The notes under the pieces: model-generated
Databases searched by the model: none
Told to the model about the DNA's origin: nothing
What the model saw: only the letters and a program-made list of their open reading frames with translations
Made by a program: the position numbers and the translations under genes
In this document: piece by piece, positions 1-6,904 of the stretch
Layout: every line of letters begins with the position of its first letter
Position numbering within the stretch: the stretch's first letter is position 1
Assembly: GCA_963763955.1 (NCBI GenBank)
Contig: CAVXQP010000022.1
Location: 170,000-233,999 of the forward strand
Source: DASUPK01 sp963763955
GTDB taxonomy: Bacteria > Actinomycetota > Thermoleophilia > Solirubrobacterales > 70-9
Direction: 5' to 3'
Length of the DNA: 64,000 bases

Positions 1-1
1 C

Positions 2-640
2 TCGGTCGTGACCCTGATGGTCCGGCCGGGCAACCCGAAGCACATCACCAGCTTCGACGATCTCGCCAAGCCAAACGTCGACGTGATCGACCCGAACCCG
101 GCCACCTCCGGCGGAGCCCGCTGGAACATCATGGCCATCTACGGGTCGCAGATCGCCGAGGGCAAGTCCCCGGCGGAGGCCCAGGCGTTCGTCAAGCAGG
201 TCCTGGCCAACACCTCGGTTCAGGACTCGAGCGCCCGTGACTCCCTGAACACGTTCTCGAGCGGCAAGGGCGATGTTCTGGTCGGCTACGAGAACGACGC
301 CATCCAGGCCAAGAAGGACGGCATCGATCTCGATTACGTCACGCCTGCGAGCACGATCCTGATCGAGAACCCGATCGCGGTCACCAAGGACGCGCCGTCG
401 GAGGCCCAGAAGTTCGTGGACTTCCTGTACACGGACCAGGGCCAGCAGGACTTCGCCGATGCGGGCTACCGCCCGGTCGTCAAGTCCGTGGCAGACAAGA
501 ACGCCAGCAAGTTCCCGACGCCGTCGGGCCTGTTCACCATCGACAAGTTCGGTGGCTGGGACAAGGTCGCCGATCCGTTCTTCGGCGACAACGGCTGGGT
601 GATCCAGGCCGAGAAGAACCTCGGCAACCCGACGAGCTAA
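2..640 (+). CDS. Sulfate ABC transporter substrate-binding protein, 3' part
   Basis: This is the C-terminal 212 codons of a periplasmic-type sulfate/thiosulfate-binding protein (Sbp/CysP family); the reading frame is open to the window edge, so the start and lipoprotein/signal region are missing. Family hallmarks are visible: the TSGGARWN segment (about residue 36 of the visible part), the GYENDAI segment and the C-terminal YTDQGQQDFADAGYRPV helix. It delivers sulfate to the CysT/CysW channel encoded immediately downstream (21 nt gap). Gene order binding protein-cysT-cysW-cysA is the classical operon order. Sbp versus CysP (sulfate versus thiosulfate preference) cannot be decided from this fragment. 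Confidence 0.93.
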   Translation, partial: SVVTLMVRPGNPKHITSFDDLAKPNVDVIDPNPATSGGARWNIMAIYGSQIAEGKSPAEAQAFVKQVLANTSVQDSSARDSLNTFSSGKGDVLVGYENDAIQAKKDGIDLDYVTPASTILIENPIAVTKDAPSEAQKFVDFLYTDQGQQDFADAGYRPVVKSVADKNASKFPTPSGLFTIDKFGGWDKVADPFFGDNGWVIQAEKNLGNPTS

Positions 641-661
641 CCAGCTGGAGCGAGCCACCAG

Positions 662-1501
662 ATGGCATCCGCCGACACCGCTGTAGCCAGACCGCCGAGG
701 GTGGGCTTCCGACCCACCCTCGGCGGTGCGGGTCTCGCCCGCGGTGCCGCGCTGCTCTGGATCAGCTTCATCGTTCTCCTCCCGCTGGCCGCGGTGATCA
801 GCCGTGGCTTCTCGGATGGGCTTGGGCACTTCTTCGACGCCATCACCGACAAGGAAGCGGTCGCGGCGATCAAGCTCACGTTGATCTCATCGGCGATCGT
901 TGTCGCGATCAATGCAGTGATGGGGACGCTGATCGCCTGGGTGCTCGTGCGGGACGAGTTCCGCGGGAAGAAGCTGCTGAACTCGATCATCGATCTACCG
1001 TTCGCCCTGCCGACGATCGTCGCGAGCCTCGTCCTGCTCGCGCTATATGGGCCGAACTCGCCGATCGGGATTCACGCCGCCTACACACGGGTCGCCGTTG
1101 TGATGGCGCTTCTTTTCGTGACGCTTCCCTTTGTCATCCGCGCCGTCCAGCCGGTCCTGATGGAGGTGGACCGCGAGATGGAGGAGGCGGCTGCGTCGCT
1201 CGGCGCGCCCAACCACCGGATCTTCCGCAGCATCCTTCTTCCCAACCTCACCCCCGCGATCGTCGCCGGCTGCGCGCTCGCCTTCGCGCGGGCGATCGGC
1301 GAGTTCGGCTCGCTGGTCCTGCTGACGGGGAACATCCCCTTCAAGACACAGGCCGCGTCGGTCTACATCTTCGGGCGGGTGCAGACAAGCGACTACTCGG
1401 GGGCCGCTGCCGTGTCCGTGCTGCTTCTTGCGATCGCCGTCGGCGTTCTGCTGGCGATCAACTTCTTCGCACTCTGGAGGACCAGGCATCAGCGCGCTTA
1501 G
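662..1501 (+). CDS. cysT: Sulfate ABC transporter permease CysT
   Basis: 279 aa inner-membrane permease, one half of the sulfate channel. About six hydrophobic segments are visible, the first at roughly residues 27-48. The ABC-permease EAA loop (EEAAASLGAPNHRIF, about residues 174-188) contacts the ATPase CysA. The ATG at 662 follows the binding-protein stop by 21 nt. The protein has normal family length. Its 3' end overlaps the probable start of cysW by 14 nt. It is expected to work as a heterodimer with CysW. Confidence 0.95.
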   Translation: MASADTAVARPPRVGFRPTLGGAGLARGAALLWISFIVLLPLAAVISRGFSDGLGHFFDAITDKEAVAAIKLTLISSAIVVAINAVMGTLIAWVLVRDEFRGKKLLNSIIDLPFALPTIVASLVLLALYGPNSPIGIHAAYTRVAVVMALLFVTLPFVIRAVQPVLMEVDREMEEAAASLGAPNHRIFRSILLPNLTPAIVAGCALAFARAIGEFGSLVLLTGNIPFKTQAASVYIFGRVQTSDYSGAAAVSVLLLAIAVGVLLAINFFALWRTRHQRA

Positions 1502-2375
1502 CCGACCCGCCCGCCTCGGCCTTCGCTCAGTCGCCCTCCTCTATCTGGCGGCGCTGCTGATCGTGCCCGTCGGCCTGATCTTCTACCGGACCTTCGAGCA
1601 TGGCCTGAGTGCCCCAATTGACGCGATCACCAGCTCGGACGGGCTGCACGCCTTCTGGCTGACGATCGTTTGCGTCGGCATCGCCGTGCCCCTCAACACC
1701 ATCTTCGGCGTGATCACGGCACTCGTGCTCGTCCGCCAGGACTTCCGAGGCAAGTCGCTGGTCAATGCGGTGATCGACGTGCCGTTCGCGATCTCACCGG
1801 TGATCATCGGCCTTGCGCTGTTCCTGGTCTACGCCCCTCGCAACAGCTGGTTCGGCGGTTGGCTGATGGACCAAGGCGTCCAGGTGATCTTCTCGGTTCC
1901 GGGCATGGTGCTTGCGACGATCTTCGTCTCCCTGCCTTTCGTGGTGCGTGAGGTGATGCCCGTGCTCCAGGAGATCGGCACCGATCAGGAGGAGGCCGCG
2001 GAGACCCTCGGGGCGACTCCTTGGCAGACCTTCTGGCGGGTGACGCTGCCGGCGATCCGCTGGGGGGTCAGCTACGGGGTCGTCTTGGCCACCGCGCGGG
2101 CTCTCGGCGAATTCGGCGCGGTCAGCGTCGTCGCCGGGAACATCAGCGGCCAGACCCAGACGTTGCCGCTCTTCGTCAGAAGCCAGTTCGACAACCTCAA
2201 CCTGGCGGGCGCCTATGCGGCCGGGATCGTGCTCGCGATCCTCGCGATCGCGGTGCTGTTCAGCATGAACCTTCTTCAGCGCGGGTCGGCACGGAATGCC
2301 GGCGGTGGCGATGAGGACCACGAGCTTCCCGGCCCGGGTGTGTTCGTCCCACAGCCCATTGAAAAGGAGGCCTGA
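1488..2375 (+). CDS. cysW: Sulfate ABC transporter permease CysW (apparent ATC start)
   Basis: About 295 aa second permease of the sulfate importer, with an EAA loop (EEAAETLGATPWQTF) and the conserved ATARALGEFGAVSVV segment of the CysW/CysT family. The start is odd. A strong GGAGG Shine-Dalgarno at 1476-1480 is followed 7 nt later by ATC (1488), not ATG/GTG/TTG, and homology to the usual N-terminus begins there. The only in-frame ATG upstream (1428) adds 20 residues that are merely out-of-frame cysT sequence, and the next GTG (1563) would remove the first membrane segment. I annotate from ATC 1488, with ATG 1428 as the alternative. The stop is 1 nt before the cysA ATG. Confidence 0.85.
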   Translation: MSALSRPARLGLRSVALLYLAALLIVPVGLIFYRTFEHGLSAPIDAITSSDGLHAFWLTIVCVGIAVPLNTIFGVITALVLVRQDFRGKSLVNAVIDVPFAISPVIIGLALFLVYAPRNSWFGGWLMDQGVQVIFSVPGMVLATIFVSLPFVVREVMPVLQEIGTDQEEAAETLGATPWQTFWRVTLPAIRWGVSYGVVLATARALGEFGAVSVVAGNISGQTQTLPLFVRSQFDNLNLAGAYAAGIVLAILAIAVLFSMNLLQRGSARNAGGGDEDHELPGPGVFVPQPIEKEA

Positions 2376-2376
2376 G

Positions 2377-3378
2377 ATGGCCATCTCCGTCAAGAACGTG
2401 ACCAAACGATTCGGGGACTTCGTCGCCCTCGACGACGTCTCCATCGACGTGCCCGATGGGGGCCTGACTGCTCTCCTCGGTCCGAGCGGCAGCGGTAAGT
2501 CGACGCTGCTGCGGGTGATCGCCGGGCTGGAGCAGCCCGACGAGGGCCAGGTGCTGATCTCCGGCGAGGACAACACCGAGACGCGCGTCCAGGACCGAAA
2601 TGTCGGCTTCGTCTTCCAGCACTACGCCGCCTTCAAGCACATGACGGTCTACGACAACATCGCCTTCGGCCTCAAGATCAAGGGCGAGGGCAGCGGCACG
2701 ATCCGCGAGCGGGTCAAGCAGCTGATCGAGCTGGTGCATCTGAAGGGGTACGAGAAGCGCTTCCCGAACCAGCTCTCCGGCGGCCAGCGCCAGCGGATGG
2801 CACTGGCCAGAGCACTGGCGGTCGAGCCGCGGGTGCTGCTGCTCGATGAGCCGTTCGGCGCCCTGGACGCGAAGGTGCGCGAGGAGCTCCGGACCTGGCT
2901 GCGCCGCCTCCACGACGACGTGCACGTGACGACGATCTTCGTCACCCACGACCAGGAGGAGGCGATGGACGTCGCCGAGCAGATCATCGTCATGAACGAC
3001 GGCAAGGTCGAGCAGTCGGGCGGCCCGCGGGACCTCTATGAGGATCCGGCCTCGGAGTTCGTGATGAGCTTCGTCGGGCCGGCGCATCGCCTCGGCGACG
3101 CCTGGGTACGGCCGCACGACGTCGACATCCGCCACGAGCCCAACGGTCAGACCATCGAGGCGATGATTCAGCGGATCGTCCACCTCGGCTTCGAGGTCAG
3201 GGTCGAGCTGACGCTGACCGACGGCGAGCAGTTCTCGGTTCAGCTGACCCGGGACGAGGTCGACCAGCTGGAGCTCACCGAAGGGCAGATCGTCTTCGTC
3301 CGGCCGCGCTCCACGCGTGTGTTCGCGCCGGACGGCCGGGGATCCAGCGTCACCAACCAGCCCGAGGTGGCTTCCTAG
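2377..3378 (+). CDS. cysA: Sulfate ABC transporter ATP-binding protein CysA
   Basis: 333 aa ATPase that energises sulfate uptake. Walker A GPSGSGKST at residues 35-43, signature LSGGQ 133-137, Walker B LLLDEPFGALD about 154-164 and H-loop His191 are all intact. A C-terminal TOBE-type regulatory domain follows (about 240-330). The ATG at 2377 is chosen because AAGGAGG (2364-2370) sits 6 nt upstream and the product starts with the typical MAISVKNVTKRFGDF. An earlier in-frame ATG at 2296 lies inside cysW without homology. It forms an operon with cysT and cysW, and the cysteine-metabolism regulator candidate lies convergently just downstream. Confidence 0.96.
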   Translation: MAISVKNVTKRFGDFVALDDVSIDVPDGGLTALLGPSGSGKSTLLRVIAGLEQPDEGQVLISGEDNTETRVQDRNVGFVFQHYAAFKHMTVYDNIAFGLKIKGEGSGTIRERVKQLIELVHLKGYEKRFPNQLSGGQRQRMALARALAVEPRVLLLDEPFGALDAKVREELRTWLRRLHDDVHVTTIFVTHDQEEAMDVAEQIIVMNDGKVEQSGGPRDLYEDPASEFVMSFVGPAHRLGDAWVRPHDVDIRHEPNGQTIEAMIQRIVHLGFEVRVELTLTDGEQFSVQLTRDEVDQLELTEGQIVFVRPRSTRVFAPDGRGSSVTNQPEVAS

Positions 3379-3390
3379 GTCAGATGCCGC

Positions 3391-3484
3391 TGAGCTGAGC
3401 GAGCCGGCCGGGCCGCCACCGGGTCGCGTCGCCGAGGACGACGGCTAACGCTGACTCCAGGCTTCCGCCGGCTCGCTCAGCTCA
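3391..3484. repeat. 18-bp perfect inverted repeat at the cysA/Rrf2 convergent junction
   Basis: TGAGCTGAGCGAGCCGGC at 3391-3408 is the exact reverse complement of 3467-3484, with a 58-nt spacer. The right arm lies inside the last codons of the Rrf2 gene and the left arm in the intergenic gap. It could form a long stem acting as a bidirectional terminator of the two convergent transcripts. No U-tract follows either arm, so the function is an inference. Confidence 0.6.
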
Positions 3485-3900
3485 CGGACCGCCGACGGCA
3501 GCTCACCGCTGACGACGTCGGCGAGGCTCGTGTCCTCCATCACCTCGCGCATGTTCGCGCGCAACGCTATCCAGACCTTCTGCAGCGGAACGGCCTCGCC
3601 CCTTGTAAGTGAGCTTTCCGGCCCCTGACCGCGGACGGTCGCCAGCGGGCCCTCGACGGCGCGAACGATGTCGGCGAGGCTGACGTCGTCTGCGTCCTTG
3701 GCGAGCCAGTAGCCGCCCTGAGCGCCGCGTCTGCTGGAGACTATGCCGGTATGCTTGAGCTCGCCGAGGATGTTCTCGAGGAACTTGAGGGGGATGTCCT
3801 GCGCCTCGGCGATGGCCTCACCCTTGATCGGTTCACCGCCGACGGCGGCGAGCTCGATCGCGGCGCGCACGGCGTAGTCCACCTTGGCCGAGATCCTCAT
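3445..3900 (-). CDS. Rrf2-family transcriptional regulator (CymR-like)
   Basis: 151 aa DNA-binding protein. An N-terminal winged helix (MRISAKVDYAVRAAIELA; recognition part SSRRGAQGGYWLAK about residues 55-68) is typical of Rrf2/IscR/CymR. It contains no cysteine at all, so it cannot hold the Fe-S cluster of IscR/NsrR and resembles the cluster-free CymR type, which controls sulfur and cysteine genes. Its position beside a sulfate importer supports this role; the link is inferred from family plus context. A -10-like TAGAGT lies at 3914-3919, 11 nt before the ATG. The 3' end carries one arm of an 18-bp inverted repeat shared with the cysA side. Confidence 0.85.
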   Translation of the reverse strand: MRISAKVDYAVRAAIELAAVGGEPIKGEAIAEAQDIPLKFLENILGELKHTGIVSSRRGAQGGYWLAKDADDVSLADIVRAVEGPLATVRGQGPESSLTRGEAVPLQKVWIALRANMREVMEDTSLADVVSGELPSAVRELSEPAEAWSQR

Positions 3901-3951
3901 GCCGCCCGGAGACTCTAGTGCGGGTGCGGAACCGCCGCCTAGACTTGCCGG

Positions 3952-4024
3952 GCGCCCCTAACTCAACTGGTCAGAGTTCCGGCCTTTTAAGCCGGCGGTC
4001 CGGGTTCGAGTCCCGGGGGGCGCA
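3952..4024 (+). tRNA. tRNA-Lys (anticodon TTT)
   Basis: A complete 73-nt cloverleaf: acceptor arms GCGCCCC (3952-3958) and GGGGCGC (4017-4023), D-stem ACTC/GAGT, anticodon stem CCGGC/GCCGG with loop CTTTTAA (anticodon TTT at 3986-3988), T-arm CCGGG-TTCGAGT-CCCGG, discriminator A. CCA is not encoded. Confidence 0.97.
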
Positions 4025-4041
4025 TCAGACTTCTCGTCGCC

Positions 4042-5649
4042 CTAGTGCCGGAAGTGGCGGCGTTTCGTGAAGACCATCGCGACGCCCGCGGCATCGCAGG
4101 CCTCGATCACCTCGGCGTCGCGCTTGGAGCCGCCGGGCTGGATCACCGCGGTGGCGCCGGCCTCGATTGCCGCCTGGGGACCGTCGGCGAACGGGAAGAA
4201 GGCATCCGAAGCGACGACGGAGCCGCCGAGCAGCGGCTCCGCGTCGGGGCCGCGAGCGTCCTTCGCCTTCTCGATCGCCAACCGCACCGAGTCGACCCGG
4301 CTCATCTGGCCGGCACCAATCCCCAGGGTCGCCCGGTCGCGCGCCAGCACGATCGCGTTGGAGCGCACGTGGCGCACCACGCGCCAGGCGAAAAGCAGGT
4401 CTGCCCACTGCTCCTCGGTGGGCTGTGTCTTGGTCGCCACCTCCATCAGCTCCCGCGGCTCCGGCGAGCCGTCCGGGTCCTGAACGAGGATCCCGCCGCG
4501 CACCCGTTTGATGTCCGGCTCGACCTGGTGCGCGCGGCGCTCGGTGTCCTCCAGAATCCGGATCGCCTCCTTCTGCTGCAGCACCGACAGCGCGCCGTCC
4601 TCATAGCCGGGAGCGATCAGGACCTCGATGAACTGCTCATGCAGCCGCAGGGCAAGCGCCTCGTCGACCGGCCGGTCGAGCGCGATCACGCCGCCGAAGG
4701 CGGACATCGGATCGGTGGCGAAGGCCGCCTCGTAGGCGGGCTGGATCGCGTCCGCCTCGGCGACCCCGCAGGGGTTGTTGTGCTTGACGATCACGCAGCC
4801 CGGGCCCTCGAGGTCAGCGAGCAGCGTCCGCGCGGAATTGAGGTCCAGAACGTTGTTGAACGAGAGCGGCTTCCCGTGGAGCTTCGCCACCCTCGAGAGC
4901 ACATGCGACCTGACCCTCGGCTCCACGTAGAGGGCGGCCCGCTGATGGGGGTTCTCGCCGTAGGAGAGGTCGAGCTCCTTTTCCCAGGCCGTCACCCAGT
5001 ACGTCGGCAGCTGCTCGTAGCGTCGCCCGAACCAGCGGCTGATCGCCGCGTCGTAGCGCGCCGTGTAGGCGAAGGCCTCGTTGGCGAGCCAATGCCGCGT
5101 CGCGGCCGAGAGCTCGCCGGTCTCCTCCAACTCGTCGAGAACGGCGTCGTAACTCTCCGGTCTGACCACCACCGCCACGAAGCGGTGGTTCTTCGCCGCC
5201 GCCCTGATCATCGTCGGCCCCCCGACGTCGATGTTCTCGATCGCCTCCTCCTCCGCCACGTCCCGCCGGGCGACGGTCCGCTCGAACGGGTAGAGGTTGA
5301 CGCAGACCAGGTCGATCTCCTCGATCTCCCGCTCGCGGAGCGTCTCGGAGTGCTCCGGGTTGTCCCGCACGGCAAGGAGACCCGCGTGCAGGTGGGGATG
5401 AAGCGTCTTCACCCGCCCGTCGAGTATCTCCGGGAACCCCGTCAGGTCCTCGACCGGCCTTGCATCCACCCCGGCCTCGCGGAGTACCGAGAGGGTCCCG
5501 CCGGTCGAGATGACCTCGACCCCCAGCTTGGCGAGCCCGGCTGCGAACTCCGCCACCCCGGTCTTGTCGGCGACCGAGATCAGTGCCCGGCGCACCGGCA
5601 GCGACTCGCCGGCCGGCTCTGGAGCGATCTCGGGAGAGGGGGTCGACAC
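4042..5649 (-). CDS. purH: Bifunctional AICAR transformylase / IMP cyclohydrolase
   Basis: 535 aa enzyme for the last two steps of IMP synthesis. The N-terminal MGS-like cyclohydrolase domain (RALISVADKTGVAEF; STGGT; NLYPFERT) occupies about residues 18-160. The AICAR transformylase domain follows, with the KHNNPCGVA motif (catalytic Lys-His) about residue 280 and FPFADGP near residue 480. The start is GTG at 5649. It is the last gene of the leftward purine run, 37 nt after purN. Full length, no defects seen. Confidence 0.97.
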   Translation of the reverse strand: MSTPSPEIAPEPAGESLPVRRALISVADKTGVAEFAAGLAKLGVEVISTGGTLSVLREAGVDARPVEDLTGFPEILDGRVKTLHPHLHAGLLAVRDNPEHSETLREREIEEIDLVCVNLYPFERTVARRDVAEEEAIENIDVGGPTMIRAAAKNHRFVAVVVRPESYDAVLDELEETGELSAATRHWLANEAFAYTARYDAAISRWFGRRYEQLPTYWVTAWEKELDLSYGENPHQRAALYVEPRVRSHVLSRVAKLHGKPLSFNNVLDLNSARTLLADLEGPGCVIVKHNNPCGVAEADAIQPAYEAAFATDPMSAFGGVIALDRPVDEALALRLHEQFIEVLIAPGYEDGALSVLQQKEAIRILEDTERRAHQVEPDIKRVRGGILVQDPDGSPEPRELMEVATKTQPTEEQWADLLFAWRVVRHVRSNAIVLARDRATLGIGAGQMSRVDSVRLAIEKAKDARGPDAEPLLGGSVVASDAFFPFADGPQAAIEAGATAVIQPGGSKRDAEVIEACDAAGVAMVFTKRRHFRH

Positions 5650-5686
5650 GGAGAGGCGAGTCTAAGACCGTGAATGACGGACCGGC

Positions 5687-6319
5687 TCAGTCATCCGACT
5701 CCGGGTCGATGTGCACGACCCGCGGGTTCTCATCGTCGACCCGCACACGCCCCGCCGCGATCAGCCGGATGGTCTCCGGCAGCAGCGCGTGCTCGGTCGC
5801 GTGTATCGCCCTCTCGGTCTCCGCCCACTCCCGACTGGGCGCGACCGGTACAGGGCGCTGCAAGATGATCGGCCCGGAGTCCATCCCCTCGTCGACGAAG
5901 TGCACGGTCACCCCCGTGATCTTCGCCCCGTGGTCGATCGCCTGCTGGACCGCGTCGATTCCCGGGAACGCCGGGAGCAGAGCCGGATGGACGTTGATCA
6001 CCCTGCCGCGAAAGCGCTCGACGAATTCCGGCGAGAGCATCTGCATGTACCCGGCCAGGACGACCAGGTCTGCTTCGGTCCTCTCGATCCAATCCCCCAG
6101 CGCGGCGTCACGCGCGCCGCGGTCCTGGTAGTCGGCGGCGGGGAACACGGCGCTCTCGACCTCGGCCTGCTTGGCCCGCTCGAGCGCCGTGGCATCCGGT
6201 TTGTCGGACGCCACCCCCACGACCTCGATCCCCTCCTCGCCGGCGTGCAGCTGATCGAGGATCGCCTGCAGATTGGTGCCGCCTCCCGAGGCGAGCACTA
6301 CGACGCGGAACATGCTCAT
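5687..6319 (-). CDS. purN: Phosphoribosylglycinamide formyltransferase
   Basis: 210 aa folate-dependent GAR transformylase. It shows the phosphate-binding GGGTNLQ near residue 12, the INVHPALLPAF segment (catalytic Asn and His) and the GVTVHFVDEGMDSGPII segment (catalytic Asp). The ATG overlaps the stop of the upstream SnoaL/HTH gene as ATGA, implying translational coupling. No purT or purM is present in the window. Confidence 0.97.
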   Translation of the reverse strand: MSMFRVVVLASGGGTNLQAILDQLHAGEEGIEVVGVASDKPDATALERAKQAEVESAVFPAADYQDRGARDAALGDWIERTEADLVVLAGYMQMLSPEFVERFRGRVINVHPALLPAFPGIDAVQQAIDHGAKITGVTVHFVDEGMDSGPIILQRPVPVAPSREWAETERAIHATEHALLPETIRLIAAGRVRVDDENPRVVHIDPESDD

Positions 6320-6858
6320 CGGATCACCCCCTGCGGCAGGCGGCGCAGTTTCTCATAGGCGCCCGCAAGCGCCGAGGGGATCGTCTTGTCACCGCCATGA
6401 CGTTCGGCGATCTCCTCCTCGGTCAGCCCGTCCTGCACCCTGAGGACCAGCAGACCCATCTCGCGCTCGTCCAGTCCGGCCAGCTCGGCCGCGTCATCCC
6501 CCGGCAGGATGCGGAAGAAGCTCACCATCCCATCCTGGAAGCCGACGACGTGGACGTCCACGCCTCCCTGAACCGCGAGCCCGCTCCCTCGTCCGCGTCC
6601 GGTCATGTGAACCAATGCCACCACGCCGTCCCCCGCGTCGAGCAGCTCGACGGGTTCGGCGCGGAGCTCCTCCCACGCCTCCTGGAACTGGTTCATCCAG
6701 CGCCCGACCGCCTCCGGATCGCCGTAGGGACCCGGCTCGGGTAGCCGAGGATGGCCGTGCCACTCGACCTTCTCGGCGAGAGCCGAGACCACCAGATCGG
6801 TGTCGCCGGCGTTCCAGGAGTCGTAGTAGCGCCGCAGCAGCTCTACGTTCTCCGCGGA
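6316..6858 (-). CDS. SnoaL/NTF2-like protein fused to a sigma-region-4-like HTH
   Basis: About 180 aa, function unknown. Residues 1-118 are a SnoaL/NTF2-type cone (ENVELLRRYYDSWNAGD start; VHVVGFQDGMVSFFRI strand). Residues about 128-175 (LDEREMGLLVLRVQDGLTEEEIAE, ending YEKLRRL) look like a sigma-70 region 4 or LuxR-type helix-turn-helix. This is the reverse order of ECF41-type sigma factors, where SnoaL is C-terminal. I start at GTG 6858 because the upstream 12 codons (to GTG 6894) are encoded by a dispersed palindromic repeat (6872-6904). It lies between purF and purN and overlaps purN by ATGA. A role in purine control is only an inference. Confidence 0.72.
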   Translation of the reverse strand, partial: SAENVELLRRYYDSWNAGDTDLVVSALAEKVEWHGHPRLPEPGPYGDPEAVGRWMNQFQEAWEELRAEPVELLDAGDGVVALVHMTGRGRGSGLAVQGGVDVHVVGFQDGMVSFFRILPGDDAAELAGLDEREMGLLVLRVQDGLTEEEIAERHGGDKTIPSALAGAYEKLRRLPQGVIR

Positions 6859-6871
6859 CACTGCACCAATT

Positions 6872-6904
6872 AAACGGGTTGCCCTGTCGGGCACCCTCGC
6901 ATCA
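6872..6904 (+). repeat. Dispersed bulged palindrome, copy 1
   Basis: AAACGGGTTGCCC, loop TGTC, then GGGCACCC followed by TCGCATCA. The stem is GGGT[T]GCCC/GGGCACCC with one bulged T. It overlaps the purF stop codon and supplies a GTG that could extend the next gene. It has the same ends as the copies at 12978, 34153, 34172, 46922 and 28055, but a different stem core. Confidence 0.75.

Noticed and set aside
1794..3183. Long minus-strand frames opposite cysW and cysA
   Set aside because: No recognisable domain, codon bias of shadows, and both overlap strong genes.
4045..5673. 542-codon open frame on the + strand opposite purH
   Set aside because: It is a GC-driven antisense shadow: low-complexity Arg/Leu/Asp-rich translation, no motif, no start signal, and exactly mirrors purH.
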